The notes under the pieces are model-generated. The model saw only the letters and a program-made list of their open reading frames with translations, made no database searches and was not told where the DNA came from. A stretch of 7,540 nucleotides of DNA, taken from JBFJVZ01 sp041623895. GTDB lineage: Bacteria > Planctomycetota > Planctomycetia > Pirellulales > Pirellulaceae. The stretch's first letter is position 1; every line of letters begins with the position of its first letter. Shown here piece by piece: positions 1-5,482 of the stretch. The stretch covers positions 1-7,540 of the forward strand of contig JBFJVZ010000376.1 in NCBI GenBank assembly GCA_041623895.1, given 5' to 3'. Position numbers and translations under genes: made by a program.

Positions 1-1057
1 ATCGATTCCCGCGGGAGGCCAGATCACTTTTGATCATTGCGTGGTCGCCACCGGCAGTGTGCCCATCGTGCCGCCGGCGTTCGACATCGGCAGCGATCGT
101 GTGATGGATAGCACCGGGGCCCTGAATCTGGTTGACGTTCCCAAGAAATTACTGGTCATCGGTGGCGGCTACATCGGCTTGGAAATGGGCAGTGTCTACG
201 CCCAACTGGGCTCCCAGGTGACCGTGGTGGAAATGGCCCCCAGCTTGCTGCCGGGCGCCGATCCCGATCTGGTCAAACCTCTGGTAAAGCGAATCGGCGA
301 AATGTGTGATGGCCGAGTGATGGTCAACACCAAGGTCGGCTCGCTGACCGAAGTCGGTGACAAGATCGTCGTCACCTTCGAAGGTCCCGGGGAGTTTGGA
401 AACGAAGAATTTGACCGCGTCCTGGTCAGCATCGGCCGCCGTCCGGTGACCCAGGGATTGGGCTTGGAGAACACGCAAGTCGAAATCAACGAACGTGGAT
501 TCATCGTCGCCGATGCCCAGCAACGCACCGCTGACCCGCATATTCTTGCCATCGGAGATGTCGCCGGGGATCCCATGTTGGCCCACAAAGCGACTCACGA
601 AGGACGTGTGGCCGCCGAAGTGATCGCCGGCAAACCGGCCGCCTTTGACAAGGCCGCGATTCCAGCCGTCGTGTTTACCAATCCCGAAATTGCTTGGGCC
701 GGCATCACCGAAGAAGAAGCCAAACGCGAAGGCCGCAACGTCATTGTCGAAGTTTATCCCTGGGCAGCCAGCGGCCGCGCCCAAGCCTTGGGGATCACCG
801 ACGGGCTGACAAAGTGGCTGATCGACCCGGAAACCAAACGCGTCCTCGGTTGCGGGATCGCCGGCACAGGAGCCGGGGAGTTGATCGCCGAAGCCGTGTT
901 GGCCATCGAAATGGGCTGCGAGGTTCATGACATTACCGAAAGCGTTCATGCACACCCCACGCTGAGTGAAACATTGATGAACGCGGGCGAGATGTTCTTT
1001 GGCACCGCCACAGAAATCTTCAAGCCGAAGAAGAAACCCACGCCCGCCACGACCTGA
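1..1057 (+). CDS. lpdA: Dihydrolipoamide dehydrogenase (E3), C-terminal part; start lies upstream of the window
   Basis: This FAD/NAD+ enzyme reoxidises dihydrolipoamide in the pyruvate and 2-oxoglutarate dehydrogenase complexes or the glycine cleavage system, in the cytoplasm. The frame is open from base 2 and encodes 351 residues to TGA at 1055-1057. E. coli Lpd has about 474 residues, so roughly the first 120 are missing, including the FAD GxGxxG motif and the redox CxxxxC. Visible in order: the ATGS motif (VVATGSVP), the NAD-binding glycine motif GGGYIGLEMGSVYAQLG followed by the acidic strand end VVE, the family segment VSIGRRP, the second FAD-contact motif ILAIGDVAGDPMLAHKA, and the dimerisation domain with PEIAWAG, PWAASGRA and the catalytic HAHPTLSE (His-x4-Glu pair). 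These match lipoamide dehydrogenase better than glutathione or mercuric reductase. A GTG at 41 is internal and not the real start. The 92-residue gene follows 13 bases downstream. Confidence 0.95.
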   Translation, partial: SIPAGGQITFDHCVVATGSVPIVPPAFDIGSDRVMDSTGALNLVDVPKKLLVIGGGYIGLEMGSVYAQLGSQVTVVEMAPSLLPGADPDLVKPLVKRIGEMCDGRVMVNTKVGSLTEVGDKIVVTFEGPGEFGNEEFDRVLVSIGRRPVTQGLGLENTQVEINERGFIVADAQQRTADPHILAIGDVAGDPMLAHKATHEGRVAAEVIAGKPAAFDKAAIPAVVFTNPEIAWAGITEEEAKREGRNVIVEVYPWAASGRAQALGITDGLTKWLIDPETKRVLGCGIAGTGAGELIAEAVLAIEMGCEVHDITESVHAHPTLSETLMNAGEMFFGTATEIFKPKKKPTPATT

Positions 1058-1070
1058 TGTCGCCGAACTG

Positions 1071-1349
1071 ATGGATAAACTCGAACGCCAAATCGCGATG
1101 GAAACCGAGGCGGGCCGTGAAGGCTTGCGAGTCTGGCAACAGACACTCCGCGACCTCCCACCCGAGCGGCGAATCATGAAAGCGTTCGAGCTAACAGAAA
1201 TGGCACGACAAGCAATGAAAGCGGGTCTGCGAGCTCAACATCCGGATGCCAGCGAGCAAACGATCCAGGAGCTTTACGTCGATCGACTGCTGGGTCACCA
1301 CGGGCTCTCGCTGCAAAAGATCCGCCAACTGCAGGCGCAAGCGTCGTAG
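1071..1349 (+). CDS. Small conserved-looking hypothetical protein (92 aa) downstream of lpdA
   Basis: I do not recognise a named family. The protein is charged and helical with no signal peptide or membrane segment, so it is probably cytoplasmic. The central part (MKAFELTEMARQAMKAGL, then RAQHPDASEQTIQELYVDRLLG) has the layout of small bacterial proteins of the type 'helix - GL-R-x-HP-x-A-S-x-x-E - helix - LLG', which are usually annotated as hypothetical; this is a resemblance from memory, not a search result. ATG at 1071 is preferred because it lies 13 bases after the lpdA stop. A longer reading from TTG at 999 would overlap lpdA in another frame and add an unconvincing Arg/Pro stretch. No clear Shine-Dalgarno sequence is present. 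The close spacing suggests transcription together with lpdA. The stop at 1347-1349 converges on the glycosyltransferase gene. Confidence 0.72.
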   Translation: MDKLERQIAMETEAGREGLRVWQQTLRDLPPERRIMKAFELTEMARQAMKAGLRAQHPDASEQTIQELYVDRLLGHHGLSLQKIRQLQAQAS

Positions 1350-1382
1350 GCGGCACGATGCCTGGAATGCTTTCGTCGCCGC
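1350..1382. terminator. Hairpin filling the gap between two convergent genes
   Basis: GCGGCACGA (1350-1358) pairs with TCGT plus GCCGC (1373-1376 and 1378-1382), with C1377 bulged and a 14-base loop. It starts directly after the TAG of the 92-residue gene and ends directly before the glycosyltransferase stop codon. The position suggests a bidirectional transcription end, but there is no T-tract on either side, so intrinsic termination is uncertain. Confidence 0.35.
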
Positions 1383-2288
1383 TCAATCCAGGCCCATTCC
1401 CCAACTATTCACTTTGCGGGCCCAGTCCCCGGCCAGCGCCAAGACCAAAAAGCGAGCGTTGTTGGCGTAACGGGGAATCAGTCGCCGCGGGTCCGAGAGC
1501 ATGCGATAGACCCATTCGCAGCCGAACTGTTGCCAGATCTTGGGTGCCCGAGTCGCTGTTCCAGCGATGAAGTCAAACGAGGCACCCAGTTGAATGCTGA
1601 CCGGCACAGCCAATCGTTGATAGTTTTGATGAATCCACCGCTCACCCTTGGGCTGGCCGAAAGCGACCAGCAACAAGTCCGTGCCCGCCTCTTGGATTCG
1701 CTGGTCCTGGGCAAGCTGTTCTTCGGGAGTCAGTTGGCGGAACGGTGGAGATTCAACGCCGGCGACTTTCAACCCCGGATACATCGCTTGCAAACGTTCT
1801 GCGCAAACGGCTGCCACACCCGGCTCGCCACCCAAGAAATAGATCCTCCATCCTTGTCGGCTGGCGCGATCGGCAAGATGGTAAATCAGCTCGCTGCCGG
1901 CAACCCGCTCGGGAAGTTTCGACTTGCCGATTTTGCTGCGCCACACAATCGGTTGTCCGTCCGCCAGGATTAGATCCGCATCCGCGGTGATCGCTTTGAC
2001 ATCGTCCTCCTGGTGATGCAGCATCACGTAGTTCAAATTGGCCGTGATCACATAACTGGCACGCCGTCGCTGGATCAGCAATTCGATCCGATCAACAGCC
2101 TGATCCAAAGTGACCTGGTCGAAGGGCACCTCCCAAATCTCCCGCCGCGGCAGCGGGGGCAAGACAACAGGTTGGCAAACCGGCTCCTTGGCGGGTTTCG
2201 TCTTGGCCGTTTTGGGCGTGTTGGTGACAACGATGGGAGCTGCCGGCAAACCAGCGGCGGTCCCGGGAATCTGAGATGCTGATGACAT
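1383..2288 (-). CDS. WecB/TagA/CpsF family glycosyltransferase (GT26)
   Basis: A 301-residue protein with the hallmarks of family GT26, whose members transfer N-acetylmannosamine(-uronic acid) or related sugars from UDP donors to lipid-linked acceptors in wall teichoic acid, enterobacterial common antigen or exopolysaccharide synthesis at the inner membrane face. Visible: TANLNYVMLHH (82-92), LILADGQPIVW (106-116) with the conserved Asp110-Gly111, GSEL (131-134), YFLGGEPG (150-157), LLVAFGQPKGERWI (206-219) and GASFDFIAGTATRAP (235-249), then the WVYRM...PRRL..RYANNARFL tail. The first 45 or so residues are a Pro/Lys/Ala-rich linker not typical of the family core. Residues 212-216 read QPKGE where many members have xPKQE. 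ATG at 2286-2288 is the start; no Shine-Dalgarno sequence is evident. No other polysaccharide gene is visible nearby, so acceptor and pathway are unknown. The gene is convergent with the lpdA pair. Confidence 0.92.
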   Translation of the reverse strand: MSSASQIPGTAAGLPAAPIVVTNTPKTAKTKPAKEPVCQPVVLPPLPRREIWEVPFDQVTLDQAVDRIELLIQRRRASYVITANLNYVMLHHQEDDVKAITADADLILADGQPIVWRSKIGKSKLPERVAGSELIYHLADRASRQGWRIYFLGGEPGVAAVCAERLQAMYPGLKVAGVESPPFRQLTPEEQLAQDQRIQEAGTDLLLVAFGQPKGERWIHQNYQRLAVPVSIQLGASFDFIAGTATRAPKIWQQFGCEWVYRMLSDPRRLIPRYANNARFLVLALAGDWARKVNSWGMGLD

Positions 2289-2480
2289 GATCGACGCAAA
2301 GAGTGTTTTTGGGCGAAGCTATTTCGATAACAGAACGTGCCCTGAAATTTACGTCGCTGTTAGAACGGCTCTGGCGGAGGCGGCCTGACGATCGAAGCTG
2401 GAGACATCATCGCTGGTGATTGTGCCGATTCTTACGATCCTTCGGCTTGTCGGGCTAGGAACTGCGTCTCAACATTCATG
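2289..2480. other. Non-coding leader region upstream of the glycosyltransferase gene
   Basis: There is no credible ORF on either strand. It presumably contains the glycosyltransferase promoter, but I see no convincing -35/-10 pair. The only structure noted is a weak 5-bp inverted repeat, GCCGA (2424-2428) with TCGGC (2442-2446). Confidence 0.5.
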
Positions 2481-2727
2481 AAGAAGAAAACCACGGAGTG
2501 GTGACAGCATATAGCCTGGGGTGAACCAACGAGCGACAGCGAAGTTGGTGTAACCCCAAAACGAGCCGCAGAAAACCTTCCCCGCGGCGATTCCTGGGGT
2601 TGCGGAATGCTCGCTAGAGACGAGCAATCCTGGCCCCAGGCTAGACGCTGCCACTGCTACGCAGTTGTCGCAGCGGTCTCGGAAGCTGTACCACACCGAG
2701 CGAGCAGGTGTGATTCCTGGTCCGAGA
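2481..2727 (-). repeat. Chain of five inverted repeats: candidate dispersed repeat or structured RNA
   Basis: Five separate inverted repeats lie head to tail. Read on the minus strand they are: TCTCGGA/TCCGAGA (2677-2683 with 2721-2727), enclosing CACACC/GGTGTG (2692-2697 with 2707-2712); CGCTGC/GCAGCG (2646-2651 with 2670-2675), enclosing ACTGC/GCAGT (2653-2657 with 2661-2665); CCTGGGG/CCCCAGG (2593-2599 with 2634-2640), enclosing TGCTCG/CGAGCA (2608-2613 with 2621-2626); GGGGT/ACCCC (2518-2522 with 2553-2557), enclosing ACCAAC/GTTGGT (2525-2530 with 2544-2549); and ACCAC/GTGGT (2490-2494 with 2498-2502), which on the minus strand is followed by a T/C-rich tract. A 75-codon minus-strand frame crosses it (2469-2696), but composition and context argue against a gene. 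Planctomycete genomes carry comparable intergenic repeats, as I recall. Strand is uncertain; minus is chosen for the T/C-rich end. Confidence 0.55.
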
Positions 2728-2736
2728 AATTTACAT

Positions 2737-2765
2737 TGGTCACGCGTTTTGGCATCGCGACACCA
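2737..2765. repeat. Inverted repeat (hairpin)
   Basis: TGGT (2737-2740) plus CGCG (2743-2746) pair with CGCG (2756-2759) plus ACCA (2762-2765), with a 2x2 internal loop. It directly follows the hairpin chain at 2481-2727 and may be part of the same element. Between it and the next hairpin lies an odd-centred 13-base palindrome at 2788-2800 (TTGAGA-A-TCTCAA). Confidence 0.4.
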
Positions 2766-2843
2766 CTTGGCCGGCGAGGAGACCTGATTGAGAATCTCAA
2801 AGAGCTATCCTTGCCGTCGGCCTGCCAGGTTGGTGACACACAA

Positions 2844-2864
2844 TTTCATGCTCGTAGCGTGAAA
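2844..2864 (+). repeat. Strong 9-bp hairpin in intergenic DNA
   Basis: TTTCATGCT (2844-2852), three-base loop, AGCGTGAAA (2856-2864). All nine positions pair if the single T opposite G is a G-U wobble, which is only possible in plus-strand RNA; on the minus strand that pair is an A-C mismatch. No T-tract follows, so it is not an obvious terminator. The stretch 2765-3048 contains no gene that I can support. Confidence 0.45.
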
Positions 2865-2946
2865 CCACGAACCTTGGCGAGGCCATTTTTTTTGCCTCAT
2901 TTCCAGCCACTAAGCCGGACGTTCTCCAAGTCCTGGCCGACGGAAC

Positions 2947-2978
2947 GAAAAAACCCGCCTGCCGGTGGCAAACGGGTT
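2947..2978 (-). terminator. Rho-independent terminator for the small lipoprotein gene
   Basis: On the minus strand, AACCCG (2978-2973) pairs with CGGGTT (2957-2952), a small inner GCC/GGC stem sits in the loop, and a T-run follows. It lies about 70 bases past the lipoprotein stop codon, in the orientation expected for that gene. Confidence 0.8.
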
Positions 2979-3048
2979 GATGCATTGGCAACAAGAAACG
3001 AGTCGTTCCGAGTTGATTTTCCAGTTGTGCGGGATCAGAGCCTTCGCG

Positions 3049-3213
3049 CTACTCTTCGGGCGTTTCCGTGTCGGCTTCGTTTTGAGCCTCTTCTTCAGCC
3101 GTGTCGACCGGCCCTGCGGGCTCGATGACTTTATTCTCGGTCGAACCGCCGCAACCAACCGTAATGGTGCAGCAGAAAGGTAACAACAACAACACGAACA
3201 ATAACTTCCGCAT
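3049..3213 (-). CDS. Small acidic lipoprotein (54 aa)
   Basis: The protein begins MRKLLFVLLLLPFCCTITVG-C, a short basic N-terminus, a hydrophobic core (residues 4-19) and a lipobox-like TVGC with Cys21 as the predicted lipidated residue. The mature part is only 34 residues: CGGSTENKV, then an acidic Glu/Asp-rich tail (TAEEEAQNEADTETPEE) that is likely disordered. It would be exported and anchored in a membrane. The start at 3213 is chosen over upstream starts in frame (to 3297) because the signal peptide begins there and GAGGA lies 5 bases upstream. The downstream terminator (2947-2978) supports a real transcript. The nearest gene upstream in transcription order is a DUF1559 pseudopilin-like gene, and small lipoprotein genes beside DUF1559 genes are common in Planctomycetes as I recall; a joint role is inference. 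Specific function is unknown. Confidence 0.82.
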   Translation of the reverse strand: MRKLLFVLLLLPFCCTITVGCGGSTENKVIEPAGPVDTAEEEAQNEADTETPEE

Positions 3214-3218
3214 GGGAT

Positions 3219-3223
3219 TCCTC
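3219..3223 (-). promoter_or_regulatory. Ribosome binding site of the small lipoprotein gene
   Basis: GAGGA on the minus strand, 5 bases before the ATG at 3211-3213. It decides the start in favour of the signal-peptide methionine rather than the longer in-frame reading. Confidence 0.65.
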
Positions 3224-3400
3224 AGAGAAATGTGTGGTTGCGGGCGAGTAGCCGCCAACAAGGTAGCTCGGCCCTGCCCCATAAGTATGGTCGTCAAACT
3301 GTGACGAACAACCCACCCATTCGATCATATGAATCGAATCTTGGGGAGGAGGTATCAACTTATCATGCTGAATTATGGACTTTTGTTCAGCATCAAGCGC
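3224..3400. other. Intergenic leader of the lipoprotein gene with two inverted repeats
   Basis: There is no credible ORF. It contains ATTCGAT/ATCGAAT (3319-3325 with 3333-3339) around a CATATG centre, and ATGCTGAA/TTCAGCAT (3365-3372 with 3386-3393). Either could be an operator or a leader structure for the lipoprotein gene. The second lies immediately beside the DUF1559 terminator and may simply extend its structure. No convincing promoter boxes are seen. Confidence 0.4.
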
Positions 3401-3402
3401 AT

Positions 3403-3430
3403 AAAAAACCTCGGCTGAACCGCCGAGGTT
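3403..3430 (-). terminator. Rho-independent terminator of the first DUF1559 gene
   Basis: On the minus strand, AACCTCGGC (3430-3422) and GCCGAGGTT (3415-3407) form a perfect 9-bp stem with a 6-base loop, followed by a run of T. It begins about 20 bases after the stop codon at 3450-3452. Confidence 0.93.
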
Positions 3431-3449
3431 GCGAATTCTGTCGGCTGAT

Positions 3450-4682
3450 TTATTGGTTCAGCTGTTCCTCGACATTCTCTTTGGAGGCCCTTGTGCCCAA
3501 CGAGCCCCATAGTCCGTAGGGACTTTTCTGGCCTTTGGTTGAGGGCCCGGTTCCATTGAGCCAAACATTTCCATCATGAGCATCGCCGGCTTCGATTGAG
3601 TCGGTGATGAAGACGACTGCACCATCACCCATCAGAATATGCGCGCCGCCTTGATGACGGCTGCTGGCGGTTGCGATCCCGGGGGCATAAACACCTTCAG
3701 TGGCATCGCCCAAGCACAATTCGGCATTGGGTGGGCGGATTGTGTTGAACTCGGTAAACACCGTTCCGCCGGCTGCCCAGCGATAACCGCGGCTTTCGGC
3801 GTCAACAGCTAGAGTCGGCGCGGTACCCCCGTCTGTACCGTCAGACCAGAATTGCGGTCGCTCAGGGCTGAGTTGTCCGTCGTGCGAACAGACGTCGGGT
3901 TCGTCGCGAACCGTAACCGAGCCGTTGCCAAGCGATGGAGCCGTTCGCTTGTCGCGATCGCCCAAATCGGTGGCGATCTCACCGGCAACGATCGTATTGG
4001 CAAGGCCGTCCAAAATATCGCGAAATTTTGTTTCGGTGCGTGCCACGAACGCACCACGGCACGCCGCCCTGGCTTCGCGGGCGTGAGCATCCGGAGTGGG
4101 TCGAACAACAACATCATTGACGATCAGGACCGTGCCTTGATCCATGTACCAAATCGAATCACCCATGCAGGCTGCGTAGTTGGTGCGGCCAAAAGCGGGA
4201 GGACCGCTGCCGGGGTCGCTGGGACAACGCAACGTGGGAATCTCCGTCAACCACGGCACATACTGATTGATATAGGGCGCCGGACCCATCGACGGCCATG
4301 GCGGAGCTTGGCTTCCGGCTCCACCGCTAACGGTGCTGGTATTGGGATTGAAGATCTGTTCCCAAACCGCTTGCTGTTCAAAAAACGGAGTCAAACCAAC
4401 CAGGTAGGACAAGTCGTACCGGTTATTCATATCGGTTGGCGTGTTGGTGTCGGTCCAAGTTCCGCCCTGCTGCATTGGCAGCTGTTTGTAAGCGGAATGA
4501 TAATTGTGCATGGCCAAGCCGATCTGCTTGAAATTGTTACTGCAACTCATCCGGCGGGCCGCTTCGCGGGCCGCCTGAACAGCCGGTAGTAACAGACCGA
4601 CCAAGATGCCGATGATGGCGATCACCACCAGCAGTTCGACCAGCGTGAATGCCTGTCGGGGTTTAGGTTTATCTGAAAACAT
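3450..4682 (-). CDS. DUF1559 pseudopilin-like protein with prepilin leader and H-X9-DG motif (copy 1)
   Basis: A 410-residue protein. A short basic leader (residues 1-11, ending PKPRQA) precedes FTLVELLVVIAIIGILVG, the type IV prepilin/type II pseudopilin N-methylation segment; cleavage would be after Ala11, leaving Phe12 and the conserved Glu16. The helix runs to about residue 33 and is followed by the typical DUF1559 start (AAREAARRMSCSNN...). The DUF1559 domain carries RCPSDP, NYAACMGDS, RAACRG and KFRDILDGLANTI. The C-terminal H-X9-DG signature is His343...Asp353-Gly354, followed by SPYGLWGSLGTRA and the end ENVEEQLNQ. The family is exported and membrane-anchored by its helix; its role in Planctomycetes is not established. 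ATG at 4680-4682 is the start; no clear Shine-Dalgarno sequence. Copy 2 matches it without a change for 45 residues from the cleavage site. The usual -1 Gly is Ala here. Confidence 0.94.
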   Translation of the reverse strand: MFSDKPKPRQAFTLVELLVVIAIIGILVGLLLPAVQAAREAARRMSCSNNFKQIGLAMHNYHSAYKQLPMQQGGTWTDTNTPTDMNNRYDLSYLVGLTPFFEQQAVWEQIFNPNTSTVSGGAGSQAPPWPSMGPAPYINQYVPWLTEIPTLRCPSDPGSGPPAFGRTNYAACMGDSIWYMDQGTVLIVNDVVVRPTPDAHAREARAACRGAFVARTETKFRDILDGLANTIVAGEIATDLGDRDKRTAPSLGNGSVTVRDEPDVCSHDGQLSPERPQFWSDGTDGGTAPTLAVDAESRGYRWAAGGTVFTEFNTIRPPNAELCLGDATEGVYAPGIATASSRHQGGAHILMGDGAVVFITDSIEAGDAHDGNVWLNGTGPSTKGQKSPYGLWGSLGTRASKENVEEQLNQ

Positions 4683-4726
4683 GGAATAACTCTAATGAAT
4701 GACGTGAATGTATGAGTGGTGTGGCG

Positions 4727-4788
4727 CAAAGTCTGATGGACTTTGGATGTTGAAAATCGAATTCGGCACCAAAAAACCAGAGTCCATC
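4727..4788 (-). promoter_or_regulatory. Two mutually exclusive stems in the 5' leader of DUF1559 copy 1
   Basis: In minus-strand order, segment A (4788-4777) can pair with segment B (4746-4735) over 12 positions with one mismatch and a 30-base loop. Segment B can instead pair with C (4733-4727) as a perfect 7-bp hairpin, CAAAGTC/GACTTTG, with a 5-base loop. Bases 4739-4745 take part in both, so only one can form. The element ends about 45 bases before the start codon. A switch is inference; no ligand or leader peptide is recognised. Confidence 0.35.
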
Positions 4789-4810
4789 GGTTTATGTAAC
4801 TGGTGTCTCG

Positions 4811-4841
4811 AAAACAGCGCACTTGCAGTCCACAGTGCGCT
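4811..4841 (-). terminator. Probable terminator of the His/Cys-rich protein gene
   Basis: On the minus strand AGCGCACT (4841-4834) pairs perfectly with AGTGCGCT (4823-4816) over 8 bp, and GTTTT follows (4815-4811). It lies about 57 bases after the stop codon at 4898-4900. A second inverted repeat, CACCAC/GTGGTG (4843-4848 with 4856-4861), sits just before it. The T-run is short, so termination is probable rather than certain. Confidence 0.55.
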
Positions 4842-4897
4842 GCACCACTGGGCTGGTGGTGTCGCGGTCTTCGTCTTACTTCAAAACCGTACTTGAT

Positions 4898-5281
4898 TCA
4901 GATAATCACCGGGGGCCCGCGCGTTTGATTCGCGCGGCGTGAGCAGGAAAGAGACAGACGCAGTTGGAAACCGGAAAAAATGTGGTTGTGATCGTCTACT
5001 TCGATCAGACTGGATCGGTCGCCATTTGACTTGGCCAGGCAGCGGGCCGCGCACAGTGCACAAAGACCCAAATCGGGCTGTTCGTCCACACTGAACAGAT
5101 TTGGATTCGCAAACGATTCAAACTGCTGATCATCTACGCAAGCGTGATGACAACACTGATGCTCCGCGGTGTTTTGCACGGAGCGATGTGTGCAGGTGTG
5201 GTCGTGATGGTGGCTAGCGGGCAACAGCCAGCCACCGATCACATAGGCGAAAATCGCTACTCGGGAGGGCCAAGGTTTCAC
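4898..5281 (-). CDS. Exported His/Cys-rich protein with C-terminal RGPP (possible metal binder)
   Basis: A 127-residue protein from GTG at 5281 to TGA at 4898-4900. Residues 8-22 are hydrophobic (VAIFAYVIGGWLLPA) after a basic start, which suggests a signal peptide or anchor. Clusters of possible metal ligands follow: HHHDHTCTH (24-32), HQCCHHAC (41-48), CALCAARC (74-81) with a CxxC, and DDHNH (96-100). It ends with Arg-rich SRRANQTRGPP (114-124). The layout of signal, His/Cys clusters, CxxC and a C-terminal R-G/A-PP recalls DUF2946-like small proteins often linked with copper; this is resemblance only, and the ligand is unknown. GTG 5281 is the only usable start between the in-frame TAG at 5318-5320 and the hydrophobic segment; no Shine-Dalgarno sequence is visible. 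A 7-bp inverted repeat (4917-4937) lies inside the 3' coding end. It is flanked by two DUF1559 genes on the same strand. Confidence 0.72.
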   Translation of the reverse strand: MKPWPSRVAIFAYVIGGWLLPASHHHDHTCTHRSVQNTAEHQCCHHACVDDQQFESFANPNLFSVDEQPDLGLCALCAARCLAKSNGDRSSLIEVDDHNHIFSGFQLRLSLSCSRRANQTRGPPVII

Positions 5282-5420
5282 GGGATTGCCGTCGTATTGA
5301 ACTCGATCATTACGATCCTAGCGAGAACGCAGTTCGATTTCACTGTCAATCAACAGTTAGCAGCCGGTTTTACCCCAGTATTACGCGGATTAACTGACCA
5401 GCCGCCGCATCAACGGCACA

Positions 5421-5455
5421 AAAAAAACCCCGCCTGGCGGGCCAGACGGGGTTTT
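5421..5455 (-). terminator. Rho-independent terminator of DUF1559 copy 2
   Basis: CCCCG (5428-5432) pairs with CGGGG (5447-5451) and CTGG (5434-5437) with CCAG (5442-5445), one mismatch between them and a 4-base loop. A-runs flank the left side, so the minus-strand transcript ends in a long T-run. It lies about 28 bases past the stop at 5483-5485. The right side also has TTTT, so it could work weakly on the other strand. Confidence 0.92.
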
Positions 5456-5482
5456 CTTGTCAAATTGACATCAAATCGCCGC

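Noticed and set aside
149..1177. Minus-strand open frame of 342 codons antisense to lpdA
   Set aside because: The opposite strand encodes a clear lipoamide dehydrogenase. The antisense frame has no recognisable domain and reflects codon bias in GC-rich DNA.
2469..2696. Minus-strand 75-codon frame over the inverted repeats
   Set aside because: It consists mostly of hairpin arms, has no ribosome binding site and no domain. Better explained as a repeat or RNA element, although automated annotation may call it hypothetical.
2607..3128. Plus-strand open frame of 173 codons
   Set aside because: It crosses the hairpin region, the lipoprotein terminator and the 3' end of the lipoprotein gene. Composition is Arg/Pro/Cys-rich and without domains.
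3852..4589. Plus-strand 245-codon frame antisense to DUF1559 copy 1
   Set aside because: Shadow of the coding frame of a well-supported DUF1559 gene; similar shadows occur over copy 2 (5144-5929) and copy 3 (6829-7440).
4543..4682. Classical type IV pilin (major pilin) assignment for the DUF1559 genes
   Set aside because: The N-terminus is prepilin-like, but the length of about 400 residues, the DUF1559 landmarks and the H-X9-DG motif fit the planctomycete DUF1559 family and not a short structural pilin.
5344..5349. TTGACA on the minus strand about 63 bases before the GTG of the His/Cys-rich gene, as a -35 box
   Set aside because: No acceptable -10 hexamer is found at 16-18 bases spacing, so a single hexamer match is not enough to call a promoter.
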